Shown here piece after piece: positions 27,098 through 36,449 of a stretch of DNA of 63,670 nucleotides. A program made the translations under genes and the position numbers. Position 1 is the first letter of the stretch, and every line of letters begins with the position of its first letter. The stretch comes from Pseudomonadota bacterium (GTDB lineage: Bacteria > Myxococcota_A > UBA796 > UBA9615): positions 1-63,670 of the forward strand of contig JAAESI010000293.1 of NCBI GenBank assembly GCA_024229515.1, written 5' to 3'. The notes beneath the pieces were generated by a model that was not told the DNA's origin, made no database searches, and saw only the letters and a program-made list of their open reading frames with translations.

Positions 27098-29005
27098 ATG
27101 GCCCACCTGACCCGCTCTGTCTCCCTTCTCACCACGCTGACCGCGGGGCTCGCCCTCAGCGGTTGCTACGGGACCATCTTCGGCGAGCCCGACGAGGCCG
27201 ACCTCCAGCCCGCCTGGGCCCACCCCGACGGCTCCAACGACGACGGCTCCGACAACGGCCTCGAGGACCCGATCGACGACGGCACCACCACCGACGACGA
27301 CGACGACGACGGCATCGGCGATCCGATCGACCTGACGAACGCCCTCCGCGGCGTCGTGCAGGACCCGCTCGGCATCCCCGTCGAGGGCGTCGCGGTCGTG
27401 ATCGACGGTGAACTCGCCGCCACGACCGATGCGGCGGGCCGGTTCGCGCTGTCGGACCAGGAGGACGAGTCGCTCGTCGTCATGGGCTTCGCCAAGAGCG
27501 GCTTCGGCACCTCCTGGAGCGAGTACGTCTACCGCGACGGCGGCCACAACTACTTCGTGCAGACCCTCGCGCGCGTCGACCTCGTGGTGGAGTTCGACTC
27601 GGCCGACGGCGCCGACTTCGATGTCGACGGCACGCACTCCTTCGAGCTCCCCGGCGACACGATTCTGGACGCCGACGGCCTCCCCTTCGACGGCAACGTC
27701 ACCCTCGAGGTCACCGTCTGGGACCGCACCACCCCGCTGGACGAGGGCGGTGAGTTCCTCGCCTCCCCCGGCCAGGGCACAGGCGTGGACGAGCTCGGCG
27801 ACGACCAGCTGCTGTACACCTACGGCATGTTCCAGGTCCGCCTGACGTCCGACGAGGGCGGCCAGCTTAAGGCCGGCCCCGGCATCCGCGTGCAGGTCGA
27901 CGTGCCCGCCGACTCCAACGTCGAAGGCGACGACCAGGTCCCCTTCTGGGACTTCGACGAGCAGTCCGACGAGTGGGTCGAGGCGGGCCAGGGCCGCATC
28001 GTCGAGCTGTCCGGTGGCGACCAGGTGTGGGAGTTCGAGCCCACCGACGGCCTCCAGGTGCGGCAGACCACCACCGAGGAGATCCTCGTCCCGGTGATGA
28101 CCCAGGCGACCTGCAACCCCGACCAGATCGTCACGATGGTGCGCCAGGAGCAGGAAGTCGCGGGCCAGGCCACCGGCAAGGTCACCGATCAGACCGGCGC
28201 CCCGGTGCCGAACGCCCAGGTGCGCCTCATCTCCGAGGACCAGACCTACATGGTGCGGACCCAGACCGATTCGGACGGTGACTTTGTCGCCACCGTGCCC
28301 CCGCAGGTCGCCAACCCCGTCGGCCCCAACGGCCGCGCGCTGTTCATGGAGGTCGACTATGAGGCCGCCGGCCAGCCGTTCCTGTGGCGCACCGACCCCG
28401 TCGATCCCCCCGGCGCCAACGGCACGATGGACTTCGGCGTCGCCGACCTCGGCAGCATGACCTGCGTGCGCGGCACCGTGCGGGACGCCAGCGGTGCCCC
28501 CGTCGACGGCCTCGCGGTGGCCACGTCCCACGGCGGCAGCGGCAGCACCGACGCCTCCGGCGAGTACTGCATGCAGGTGCCCAAGTGGCAGCCCGCGAGC
28601 GTCTACGCGCTCCCCACCGTCGACAGCGCGGTCGGCTTCCAGCCGGACCGCACCCGCCCCGCGCCGACCTCCGGCGGCAGCTGCGACAGCGCCTGCCCCA
28701 ACACGATGGACCTGCTCGCGGTGCCCGCCACCGCCTGCGTCACGGGTCAGGTGATGGTCGGCGAGTACGAAGGTGACGGCCTCCGGGTCGAGGCGTTCGA
28801 CGCCCGGTTCCCCTCGGCGCCGGTCTTCTCGACGGTCGTCAGCGGCGGCCAGTTTGAGCTCGCCATCCCCGCCGGCGCGGACGTCAGCGTGCGCGTCGGA
28901 GCCGGCGACAACAGCGGCGCCAACGCCTGCGCCAGCCAGGCCGTCGCCCCCCGCGAGCCCGGCGACGCCTGCGTCATCCTCCCCATGATGGACTGCGGCG
29001 AGTAG
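27098..29005 (+). CDS. Large carboxypeptidase-regulatory-like repeat lipoprotein
   Basis: 635 residues from ATG 27098, preceded by AAGGA. The lipobox ALSGC gives Cys at about residue 22, followed by an Asp-rich linker (about 50-75). Three or more carboxypeptidase-regulatory-like beta sandwiches are visible: RGVVQDPLGIPVEGVAVVID with TDAAGRFALSD, GKVTDQTGAPVPNAQVRL with TDSDGDFVATV, and RGTVRDASGAPVDGLAVATS with TDASGEYCMQV. Between them is a FAM171/CILP-like section (DGNVTLEVTVWDRT). It is probably anchored on the outer membrane as a structural or binding protein. Upstream lies a 75-nt leader with repeated sites, which suggests specific regulation unlike the leaderless neighbours. A perfect hairpin ends the gene. 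Confidence 0.82.
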   Translation: MAHLTRSVSLLTTLTAGLALSGCYGTIFGEPDEADLQPAWAHPDGSNDDGSDNGLEDPIDDGTTTDDDDDDGIGDPIDLTNALRGVVQDPLGIPVEGVAVVIDGELAATTDAAGRFALSDQEDESLVVMGFAKSGFGTSWSEYVYRDGGHNYFVQTLARVDLVVEFDSADGADFDVDGTHSFELPGDTILDADGLPFDGNVTLEVTVWDRTTPLDEGGEFLASPGQGTGVDELGDDQLLYTYGMFQVRLTSDEGGQLKAGPGIRVQVDVPADSNVEGDDQVPFWDFDEQSDEWVEAGQGRIVELSGGDQVWEFEPTDGLQVRQTTTEEILVPVMTQATCNPDQIVTMVRQEQEVAGQATGKVTDQTGAPVPNAQVRLISEDQTYMVRTQTDSDGDFVATVPPQVANPVGPNGRALFMEVDYEAAGQPFLWRTDPVDPPGANGTMDFGVADLGSMTCVRGTVRDASGAPVDGLAVATSHGGSGSTDASGEYCMQVPKWQPASVYALPTVDSAVGFQPDRTRPAPTSGGSCDSACPNTMDLLAVPATACVTGQVMVGEYEGDGLRVEAFDARFPSAPVFSTVVSGGQFELAIPAGADVSVRVGAGDNSGANACASQAVAPREPGDACVILPMMDCGE

Positions 29006-29018
29006 GCAGCGCCTACTC
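29000..29018. terminator. Bidirectional hairpin between convergent genes
   Basis: GAGTAGGC at 29000-29007 and GCCTACTC at 29011-29018 form a perfect 8-bp stem with a 3-nt loop. It lies exactly between the stop of the lipoprotein gene (inside the left arm) and the stop of the convergent EI24-like gene. No T tract follows, so termination efficiency is uncertain. Confidence 0.5.
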
Positions 29019-29020
29019 CG

Positions 29021-29761
29021 TCAGGCTTCGTCGCCGTCGGCGTCGATCCACATCAGCGTGCCCCCGGTGACCAACGCCGGTGAGAGCACGATCTGCAGCA
29101 GCGGCACGAGCATCAACGCCGTCAGCGCTACGCCGAACCCCATCGACATCGCGAGTTGCCCGCGCAGCCGGCCGATCTTCTCCATGCGCGGGATCTTGCG
29201 GCGCGCCAGGTAGGGGTCGCTGAACTGCAGCGCGAGGAAGAACGACGACCACGTGTAGAGCAGCACCACCCCGACGATGCCGACCACGGGCACCAGGGTC
29301 ATTGCCATCAGCGGGAGCACGAACAGCAGGAACATGCCGAGCCGCTCCGTCGCCCCCAGCATGGCGCCGACGGTGTCCATCGCCAGCACCTTCAGGGACA
29401 GCTCCTCCTCCACGAGGGGATCCTCCGAGGCGATGCCTTCGATGACCTCGCTGAGCTTCTCCTGGAACGGCCCCGACAGGATGCCGCCCAGCAGGAGCGT
29501 GGAGACCGCCGCACCCAGCACCACCAATAGCGCCGACAGGATCCAGATCGGGACCTCCAGCCAGACCGCCGGATCGTCCGGGCCGATCCAGCCCATGACG
29601 TTGTCGTGCAGGTGCCAGGCGGCGAACAGGAAGCCGACGAGCAGCACCGCGTTCACCAGCATCGGGAGCACCGCGAACGGCCACGCGCGCGGGTTCCGCA
29701 GCAGGAACCAGAGCCCCCGCGGCACGTAGCTGGCGCCCTTGAGGAAGCCGATCGGCGCCAT
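29021..29761 (-). CDS. EI24/CysZ-like membrane protein
   Basis: 246 residues with about four long hydrophobic segments. It opens with GFLKGASYVPRGLWFLLRNP, the usual start of the EI24 family, whose bacterial member CysZ mediates sulfate uptake. The central segments (LLVVLGAAVSTLLLGGILSG and LFVLPLMAMTLVPVVGIVGV) and the FFLALQFSDPYLARR stretch match the family. A transport role is possible but sulfate specificity is not established. ATG 29761 overlaps the M16 protease stop by one base (TGATG), so both genes form one transcription unit. Confidence 0.8.
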   Translation of the reverse strand: MAPIGFLKGASYVPRGLWFLLRNPRAWPFAVLPMLVNAVLLVGFLFAAWHLHDNVMGWIGPDDPAVWLEVPIWILSALLVVLGAAVSTLLLGGILSGPFQEKLSEVIEGIASEDPLVEEELSLKVLAMDTVGAMLGATERLGMFLLFVLPLMAMTLVPVVGIVGVVLLYTWSSFFLALQFSDPYLARRKIPRMEKIGRLRGQLAMSMGFGVALTALMLVPLLQIVLSPALVTGGTLMWIDADGDEA

Positions 29762-32628
29762 CAGTCGGTCGAGGCCTCCGTCACGCCCTCTTCGGGGAGC
29801 AGCACCACCGTGACGGTGCGATCCAGGTCGATGAACTGCTTGGCGGCGGCGTGGATGCCTTCGGCCGAGATCGCTTCGTTCAGGGACCAGTAGTGCTGCA
29901 GCAAGGCGGGATCATCGCCGCGCTGGCGGTTGCTCCGGATCGCGCTGACCCAGAAGCGGTTGGTGCGCAGCCGCTCCTCCTGGTCCTTGACCCGGGTCTC
30001 CGTGATGCGCGTCACGTAGTCCGCCTCCGGAGGCGCCGCGAGCACCTCGTCCACCACCGCGTGCATCGCCGCGCTCAGCTCCTCGACCCGCGCCGGGTCG
30101 CAGCCGAACCGCACCTTCAGACCGTAGGTCCCCGCGGGCGCCCACGTGCTGGGGTTGGTGACACCGACGGAGTAGACGCCGCCCAGGTCCTCCCGCAGCT
30201 CCTCGCGCAGACGCATCTTCAAGAGATCGGTCAGCACGCTGAGGGCATGGCGGCTGTCCGGGGTGCTCTCGAACTCCCCGCTGATGCGGTACTCCACGCT
30301 CGCCTTCGGCTCGGTCCCGGCCCGCACCGTCTCGGCCTGCACCCCCTCGGCGGGGCGCTTCCCTTCGTCGGTCCACGCGGCCTCCTCGTCGCCGGTGGGC
30401 AGGCTCCCGAGCCAGGCGCCAACCAGCGGCTCCAGGGCCGCGGGATCGACCGCGCCCACGAACAGGAAGGTCATCGCCCCGAGGTCATCGAACGACTGCT
30501 CGTAGAACGCCTTCGCCTCGGCGAGGTCGACCTCGTCGTAGGTCGCCTCGGTCCAGGGGTCCCATCGCATGTGTTCGCCGTACAGAAGCCGGGTGTAGGC
30601 ATCCTTGGCGTGGGTGCCGGGGTTCACGAGGCGGTTGGCCGCCCGCTCGCGCCACGACGTCATCGACACCGCGAACCCATCGTCGGTGAACTGCGGCGCC
30701 GTCGCCCAGGCATGGGCGAGCTCCAGCGCCAGCCCGAGGTCCTCCGGCGAGGTGGAGCCACGGAGGCCGTGGAAGAGGCCGCCGATGTAGGGCGTGACGG
30801 ACGCCTTCTTGCCCGCCATCACCTTCGTCAGCTGGCTGGCGGTGTAGGGGCCGACCCCCGAGGCGCGCGCGAGCCCCGAAGCCGAGCGGGCCGAGTGCCA
30901 GACCTCGTCCGACGCCCCCGAGGTGCCGCCGGCCATCCAGGAGCTGATCATGATCTGGTCGTCCTTGAAGTCGGTGGGCTTGATCAGGACGGTGACGCCG
31001 TTGCTCAGGGTCCACTGCTCGACGCCGATGGCCTCCAGCGTCGTGCGCTCCACCACCGTGCCCGCCTCTGGCGGGTTCGCCACCAGCGGCTGGTCGAGGA
31101 CCTCGTCCTGAGGGGGCGCGATCTCCTTGGCCGCGACGCGGGCCTCCACCGCCTGCAACTGCTCGACGGTGGGCACCGGCGCCCCCTCCTGCTCGGGCAC
31201 CAGCGACACCACCACGCGCGACGGGGGAGCCAGCCATTCGGACGCCATGGCGTTGCACTCCTCGGCGGAGATCGACGGCAGGTAGGCCTGCGCCATGCCC
31301 CACTCGGCGACGGTCCCGGGCACGGTCTCGTCGTCCATGAAGTTGCGGAGCAGCTCACCGACCACGCTGCTGGACTTGGCCGTGTCGCGCTCCAGCCAGT
31401 GGGTCTCGTTGCTGCGCAGGATCTTGGCTCGCGCCCGCTCCAACTCGCCGGCCGAGAAGCCGTGCCGCCGCGCGCGCTCGATCTCCGTCAGCATCGCTTC
31501 CAAGCCGTGCTCGACGCCCCCCTCGGGGGTGACCGCGTAGGCCACCCGGGCGGTGGTGGTGGGCGACCATCGTGAGGCGTTGGTGCCGGCGTACAGCAGA
31601 CCGCTGTCGGGCACCTTCGTCAGGTCCGAGAGCCGCTCGCTGAGGGCCGACTGCACGATCTGTCGGACGAGGATCTGGCGGTAGTCGCGCTTGGTCTGAC
31701 CGTAGATGGACGTCCGCTTGGCGATGACCTGAGCCACGGTGTAGGGCTGCTCGGGATCGGCGTAGACCCCGTAGATGGTCTCGTCGTGTGCGGGGATGGG
31801 GTACTCGAGGCGCTCGCGCGGCTCGGCAGGGTTCTCCAGGTCGGCGAAGGACTCCTTGATCGTCGCCTCGACGGCGTCGACGTCGAAGCCGCCCACGGCC
31901 ATCACCGCCATCAGGTCGGGGCGGTACCAGTCCTTGTAGAAGCGGCGCGCGGCGTCGGGGTCGAACGTCTGCAGCGACTCCTCGGTGCCGATCGGCAGCC
32001 GCTCCGTGTGGCGGGCTCCGTGATACATCCAGGGCACCGTGTGGTCCCGGGTGCGGGCGCCCACGCCGAGGCTGCGCCGCCACTCCTCCAGCACCACGCC
32101 GCGCTCCTTCTCGATCTCCTCGCCGTCGAACCGGAGCCCGCCGGCCCAGTCCCGGAGCACCACGAACGCCTGCGCGAGGGTCTCCGGATCATCGGTCGGG
32201 ACGTGGAGGATGTAGACGGTGCGATCGAACGACGTGTACGCGTTCAGGTGCGCCCCGAACTTGCTCCCCAGCGACTCCAGGAACGTGATCAGTTCGTTCC
32301 CTTCGAAGTGCTCCGTGCCGTTGAACGCCATGTGCTCGACGAAGTGCGCGAGCCCCAGCTGATCGTCGTCCTCGTGCAGCGATCCGGCCTTGACCACCAG
32401 CCGGAGTTCGGCCCGCTGCTGGGGCTCGGCGTTAGGCTCGACGTACCAGGTCAGCCCGTTCTCCAGCACGCCCTTGCGGACGGTCGGATCGAAGGGGATC
32501 TCCTCGTCGATGTCGGGCCACCGGGCCGCCACCGGATCGGTGGGCGGGGGCGTGGTCTGGGGGGCCGGCCCGGTGCCGGCGCAGGAGGCCAGGAGGGCCA
32601 GGGCGAAGAGGGGGAGGAGCGTTCGCAT
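29761..32628 (-). CDS. M16 family zinc metalloprotease lipoprotein
   Basis: A 955-residue tandem insulinase-like protease (PqqL/M16B type). The lipobox LASC puts Cys at about residue 16. The inverted zinc motif HxxEH is in LAHFVEHMAFNG near residue 90, with the downstream Glu in EKERGVVLEEWRRS. A second, non-catalytic M16 half follows a linker around residue 500, with the RYSGxGxS-like Tyr/Arg region replaced by VEYRISGEFESTPD. It would degrade peptides in the envelope. The start is ATG 32628, with a TAGACT box 7 nt upstream. It is followed directly by the EI24-like gene. Confidence 0.9.
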   Translation of the reverse strand: MRTLLPLFALALLASCAGTGPAPQTTPPPTDPVAARWPDIDEEIPFDPTVRKGVLENGLTWYVEPNAEPQQRAELRLVVKAGSLHEDDDQLGLAHFVEHMAFNGTEHFEGNELITFLESLGSKFGAHLNAYTSFDRTVYILHVPTDDPETLAQAFVVLRDWAGGLRFDGEEIEKERGVVLEEWRRSLGVGARTRDHTVPWMYHGARHTERLPIGTEESLQTFDPDAARRFYKDWYRPDLMAVMAVGGFDVDAVEATIKESFADLENPAEPRERLEYPIPAHDETIYGVYADPEQPYTVAQVIAKRTSIYGQTKRDYRQILVRQIVQSALSERLSDLTKVPDSGLLYAGTNASRWSPTTTARVAYAVTPEGGVEHGLEAMLTEIERARRHGFSAGELERARAKILRSNETHWLERDTAKSSSVVGELLRNFMDDETVPGTVAEWGMAQAYLPSISAEECNAMASEWLAPPSRVVVSLVPEQEGAPVPTVEQLQAVEARVAAKEIAPPQDEVLDQPLVANPPEAGTVVERTTLEAIGVEQWTLSNGVTVLIKPTDFKDDQIMISSWMAGGTSGASDEVWHSARSASGLARASGVGPYTASQLTKVMAGKKASVTPYIGGLFHGLRGSTSPEDLGLALELAHAWATAPQFTDDGFAVSMTSWRERAANRLVNPGTHAKDAYTRLLYGEHMRWDPWTEATYDEVDLAEAKAFYEQSFDDLGAMTFLFVGAVDPAALEPLVGAWLGSLPTGDEEAAWTDEGKRPAEGVQAETVRAGTEPKASVEYRISGEFESTPDSRHALSVLTDLLKMRLREELREDLGGVYSVGVTNPSTWAPAGTYGLKVRFGCDPARVEELSAAMHAVVDEVLAAPPEADYVTRITETRVKDQEERLRTNRFWVSAIRSNRQRGDDPALLQHYWSLNEAISAEGIHAAAKQFIDLDRTVTVVLLPEEGVTEASTD

Positions 32629-32635
32629 CGGCCGG

Positions 32636-32641
32636 AGTCTA
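32636..32641 (-). promoter_or_regulatory. -10-like TANNNT box (TAGACT)
   Basis: TAGACT on the minus strand ends 7 nt before ATG 32628 of the M16 protease gene, with no Shine-Dalgarno between. Confidence 0.45.
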
Positions 32642-32655
32642 CGCAGATGGAGCGA

Positions 32656-34434
32656 CTACCTTTCGTCGTCGTCGGCGAACGCCAACTCCCCGTCGCCCCC
32701 GACGGCGACGCTGAGCTCGCCTCCCGCGCCCTCGGCGGCCATGACGGACAGCGCTCCCTTGCCGGTGGCGCCGACCCGGGCCTGGATCGATTCGATCGCC
32801 AGGCGGGCTTCCTTGCCGAGGGGGCCTCGCCGGGACTCGACCGACAGGAGCATCTCGACGTCGTCGATGATCCCGCACTGGCCCAGCCCCATCGCGGCGT
32901 AGAGCTGCACCTCGGGCTCGCCCAGGTGCAGGAGCCGACGGAGGTGCTTGCGCGCGGCCGGCCCGCCCAGGTTCCCCAGGTCGCCCGAGACCGCGAGGGT
33001 CTCGTCCTCAGTGAGCCGGTTTTCGAACAGGAACAGCCTTTCGCACAGCTCGGCGCGGTCGAACACCGACAGCAGCTGCAGCGCCGCGCGGACCACCTCG
33101 GAGCTGTCGCTGCCCAGGAGGGTTTGCAGGCTTTCGTCGGAGACCGCCGACGGCGGGGTGATGCGGGCCGCGAGCCGCAGGGCGCGGGGCCAGTACCTCT
33201 CCTCCGGCAGCTCCAGGACCTCGATCAGGCCGGCCGCCCGATCGGCCAGAACGGCCCGCTGACCGGCTCGGTTCAGCGCGTCACCGAGGGTCACCAACTG
33301 GGCTCCGTAGGCGCGCTGGAACCACTCCCGGAGCAGCGCGGTCAGCTCCTCGGGAGTCGCGCGCTTGCGGACCTCCGGAAGGAGATCGTCCAGCAGGGTC
33401 AGCTGGGCGAGCGCGTCCAGCGACGGAGCCTGCTTCAGGAGGTGGTCCAGGGCCGCCCGTTCCAACGAGGGGTGGTGCTCCGACCGGAAGATCGCGAGCA
33501 CGAGCTCGGTTCCCAGCCGTCGTCGCAGACGGTCCAGGGCCGCTTCGACGGCGGTGGGATCGGCGTCCGCGCGCCGCGCGAGCACGACCGCGGCGCTGGC
33601 GCGGACCTGGGTGTCGACCCGGCCGGCGTCCTCCAGGGTGCCTTCGCGCGCCAGCTGCTCCAGCACCCCCAGGCCCCCGTCGATGCGCTCCGCCGCCAGC
33701 GCCATGAGGGCCGGGTCGCCGGTCTTCAGCAGCAGGTGGGTGAGGCGCTGGGGGGCGGGGCCGGTCTGCCGGCTGAGCACGAGGCGGGCCGCGTGCAGCC
33801 GCACGTCGGCGTCCGCGTCCCACGTGCGTTCCTCCAGCCGTTGGTCGATCTGGTCGTGGGCCAGCACCATCTCTTCGAGGATCGCGACCGCCGTGCGCGC
33901 CGACGACACGAGGCTCTGCCAGTCCACGCTGCGGGCGTGGCCGACGTCGTCGTACCGGAGCGTGCCGTCTCCGATGTCGGCGAAGAACTGAACCCCTCCG
34001 TCGATCACCTCGCCGTCGGCGGAGCCGAGCTCCTCGGATAGGCTCCCGCGGACTCCTCCGCTGAGCCAGGAGGCCGTCAACGCCTCGTCGCCGGAGACCT
34101 GGAAGCTGCCCACTTGCGTGCCCTCGGGCCAGCTTTGGGGCCGGCCTCCGTGCCGCCTCAGCTGCAGGCTGGAGAGGGCGTTGGCGTCGAGCTCGAACCG
34201 GATCCGGACCTCACCGCCCCCGGGGGGCTCGACGCGGAGCTTGATCTTGTCGGAGCCGAACGTCCGCCAGGCGAACTCGCCGGCCGTGGACCACTCGCCC
34301 CCGAGCCAACCCGTGATGACGTCGACGGCCTGTTCGGCGGCGCCGCTGCGGACCACCTCGTCCCACGCCCGGGCGCCCAGGAAGAGGCGGCGGAGGTCCG
34401 CGATCAGGCGGGTGAAGGGGCCCGGTTCGTTCAT
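32656..34434 (-). CDS. HEAT-like repeat protein of unknown function
   Basis: 592 residues from ATG 34434, which overlaps the dehydrogenase stop by 4 bp. The N-terminal 170 residues are a mixed alpha/beta region of no recognised family (SDKIKLRVEPPGGGEVRI). The rest is HEAT/armadillo-type helical repeats such as DADVRLHAARLVLSR, VRASAAVVLARRA, SEVVRAALQLLS and EVQLYAAMGLGQCGI, so it probably serves as a scaffold. The last 25 residues are Gly/Glu/Asp-rich. No signal peptide is seen. The open frame runs on upstream of 34434, but only antisense to the coding pattern of the dehydrogenase gene. Confidence 0.75.
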   Translation of the reverse strand: MNEPGPFTRLIADLRRLFLGARAWDEVVRSGAAEQAVDVITGWLGGEWSTAGEFAWRTFGSDKIKLRVEPPGGGEVRIRFELDANALSSLQLRRHGGRPQSWPEGTQVGSFQVSGDEALTASWLSGGVRGSLSEELGSADGEVIDGGVQFFADIGDGTLRYDDVGHARSVDWQSLVSSARTAVAILEEMVLAHDQIDQRLEERTWDADADVRLHAARLVLSRQTGPAPQRLTHLLLKTGDPALMALAAERIDGGLGVLEQLAREGTLEDAGRVDTQVRASAAVVLARRADADPTAVEAALDRLRRRLGTELVLAIFRSEHHPSLERAALDHLLKQAPSLDALAQLTLLDDLLPEVRKRATPEELTALLREWFQRAYGAQLVTLGDALNRAGQRAVLADRAAGLIEVLELPEERYWPRALRLAARITPPSAVSDESLQTLLGSDSSEVVRAALQLLSVFDRAELCERLFLFENRLTEDETLAVSGDLGNLGGPAARKHLRRLLHLGEPEVQLYAAMGLGQCGIIDDVEMLLSVESRRGPLGKEARLAIESIQARVGATGKGALSVMAAEGAGGELSVAVGGDGELAFADDDER

Positions 34435-35387
34435 CGTGGGGCCCGGTGGGGGAGGGGTTCGCCGGCGGCCAGCGCCTCGACCGCCTCGACCGCCATCGAG
34501 GCCATGCGGTGGCGGGTGCGGTCGGTGGCCGAGCCGATGTGCGGCAGGAGCACGACGTCGCCGCGGTTCAAGAGCGACGGATGCACGCGCGGCTCCTCTT
34601 CGAAGACGTCCAGCCCGACCGCGCGGAGGGGGCCGGTCTCCAGCGCCTCGGCGATGTAGAGCTCGTCCACGAGGGGCCCGCGGGCGGTGTTGATGAGCAC
34701 CGAGCCGGGCTTCATCGCCATCAGCGCGCGCTGGTCGATGAGGTGCCAGGTGCCGGTGGTGAGGGGGGCGTGGATCGACAGCACATCCGAGGTGCGGATC
34801 AGCTCCTGCAGCGGGATGCCGGAGGTGCGGCTGGTGTGCTGGATGCGCATGCCGAAGGCCTCGGCGCGGTGGGCGACGGCGCGCCCGATCCGACCCCGGC
34901 CGAGGATGCCCAGGGTCGCTCCCCGCAGCTCCATCCCGGTCATCAGGTCGAGCGACCAGACGTCCCAGCGGCCCGCCCGGACGAAGCGATCGGCCTCCAC
35001 CACCCGCCGGCAGGCCGCGAGCATCAACGCCATCGTGAGGTCCGCGGTGGCGTCCGTGAGCACGCCCGGGGTGTGGGTCACGGCGACGCCGTGCCGGGCC
35101 GCTGCGAGCTCGTCGATGTTGTCGAGGCCGACGGCGATCTGGGCGGCGAGGCGGAGGGTGGGGGCCGCCGCTTCGAGCACCGCGGCGCTCATCGGATCGG
35201 TCAGCTGCACCACCGCGGCGTCGTGCCCGGGGAGCTCGTTCAGGAGGTCGGCTTCGGTGGGCGGGGCGGCGCGATCGGGGCAGGTGACGTTGCCGGCCGC
35301 GCGCAGGCGCGTCATGAGGTCGGCGGGGAGCCCTCGGCTGACGTAGATGCGCACCCTCGAGCTCCCGGTGGCGACGGAGCGCCGCAC
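34431..35387 (-). CDS. D-isomer-specific 2-hydroxyacid dehydrogenase
   Basis: 318 residues of the NAD(P)-dependent family that includes glyoxylate, hydroxypyruvate and phosphoglycerate dehydrogenases. The Rossmann motif is GATLGILGRGRIGRAV; the catalytic Arg lies in LINTARGPLVDE, the Glu in GLDVFEEEP and the His in LLPHIGSATDRTR. The length fits glyoxylate/hydroxypyruvate reductases without an ACT domain. GTG 35387 is supported by a TACCCT box 8 nt upstream. GTG 35354 would give a start closer to typical homologues (MRIYV) and has GGGAG nearby. It is coupled to the HEAT-like protein downstream. Confidence 0.9.
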   Translation of the reverse strand: MRRSVATGSSRVRIYVSRGLPADLMTRLRAAGNVTCPDRAAPPTEADLLNELPGHDAAVVQLTDPMSAAVLEAAAPTLRLAAQIAVGLDNIDELAAARHGVAVTHTPGVLTDATADLTMALMLAACRRVVEADRFVRAGRWDVWSLDLMTGMELRGATLGILGRGRIGRAVAHRAEAFGMRIQHTSRTSGIPLQELIRTSDVLSIHAPLTTGTWHLIDQRALMAMKPGSVLINTARGPLVDELYIAEALETGPLRAVGLDVFEEEPRVHPSLLNRGDVVLLPHIGSATDRTRHRMASMAVEAVEALAAGEPLPHRAPR

Positions 35388-35395
35388 CCCTCAAA

Positions 35396-35401
35396 AGGGT
35401 A
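35396..35401 (-). promoter_or_regulatory. -10-like TANNNT box (TACCCT)
   Basis: TACCCT on the minus strand ends 8 nt before GTG 35387 of the dehydrogenase gene. It helps choose this start over GTG 35354. Confidence 0.35.
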
Positions 35402-35417
35402 GCGGTCCGAGGGTCGC

Positions 35418-36368
35418 TCAGTCGAACTTGAGCTCGGCCCGGACGTCCTCGGTGTAGGCCGCGCCGAGGGCTTCCAGCGTCTCCCCATCGGGGTCCAGCT
35501 TGGGCGGCGTCGGCATCAGCACGAGGTACAGGTCGCCCTGGCGGGTGTCGCGTCCGCCCTTGGGGAGGCCGCGTCCCTTGAGGCGCAGCCGCATGCCCGC
35601 CTCGGCGCGCGGGGGGATCTTGACCTTCACGGTGCCGGTGGGGGTGGGCACGGTGATCTGCCCGCCCCGGAGGGACTCGAGGAACGTCAGCGGCAGCTGC
35701 ATCTCGAGGTCGTCGCGGTCGATCCGAACGAGGGTGTGCTCGCTGACGTCCACGGTCATGAGGAGATCGCCGGGGGGACCGCCGTCGGTGCCCGGGGAGC
35801 CCTTGCCGGCGACCCGGAGGCGCTGCCCCGTGCGCACGCCCTTGGGGATGCGCACGGTCACGTTCCGGCCGCCCATGTGGAGCTCGCGTTCGCTGCCGTT
35901 GAGCGCCTCGGCGAGGCTGACGCGTACGGTGGCGTGCAGGTCCTCGCCGCGCCGCGGGCCGCGCCGCCCGAAGCCGCCGCGGGGGCTGCCGTCGCCGCCG
36001 AAGCCGAACCCCTCGAAGCCGCCGAAGCCGGCCGCGCCGCCCCCGGTGAACATCTTGAGGATCTCGTCCATGTCGAAGCCGCCATCGGGGCCGCGGCCTC
36101 CGCCGCCGAAGCGGGCGAACTGGCGGGCCTGGTCGGCGTCGAAGCCGGGGCGGAAGGCGACGTGGCCGAACTCGTCGTAGAGCTTGCGCTTGTCGTCGTC
36201 GCCGACGATGCCGTAGGCGGCGTTGATGGTCTTCAGCTTCTCGGGATCGCCCCCCCGATCGGGGTGCATCTCCCGGGCGAGCTTCCGGTACTTCTTCTTG
36301 ATCTCGTCCGCACCGGCGCCTTTCTCGACGCCGAGGACCTTGTAGGGATCAGGGGAGTTGTCGCTCAT
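35418..36368 (-). CDS. CbpA-type DnaJ co-chaperone
   Basis: 316 residues from ATG 36368, which is preceded by AGAGGAACG. The J domain (about 5-70) carries the HPD triad in REMHPDRGG, which stimulates the ATPase of DnaK. A long Gly/Phe-rich region with FGGFEGFGFGG follows, then two C-terminal substrate-binding beta domains (RVSLAEALNGSERELH, GDLLMTVDVSEH, VKVKIPPRAEAGMRLRLKGRG). The four CxxCxGxG zinc repeats of true DnaJ are absent, placing it with CbpA/class II proteins. No dnaK or grpE is adjacent. It is divergent from the filament operon by 81 bp. Confidence 0.9.
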   Translation of the reverse strand: MSDNSPDPYKVLGVEKGAGADEIKKKYRKLAREMHPDRGGDPEKLKTINAAYGIVGDDDKRKLYDEFGHVAFRPGFDADQARQFARFGGGGRGPDGGFDMDEILKMFTGGGAAGFGGFEGFGFGGDGSPRGGFGRRGPRRGEDLHATVRVSLAEALNGSERELHMGGRNVTVRIPKGVRTGQRLRVAGKGSPGTDGGPPGDLLMTVDVSEHTLVRIDRDDLEMQLPLTFLESLRGGQITVPTPTGTVKVKIPPRAEAGMRLRLKGRGLPKGGRDTRQGDLYLVLMPTPPKLDPDGETLEALGAAYTEDVRAELKFD

Positions 36369-36449
36369 CGTTCCTCTTGTGGTCACGGTGCCACGAAACG
36401 CAAGCGTGTACCTGCGTGGTAACGTCGACGTCCGAGGATCAGAGGTAGG

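Noticed and set aside
35418..36368. Class I DnaJ
   Set aside because: The CxxCxGxG zinc repeats are absent between the Gly/Phe region and the C-terminal domains.
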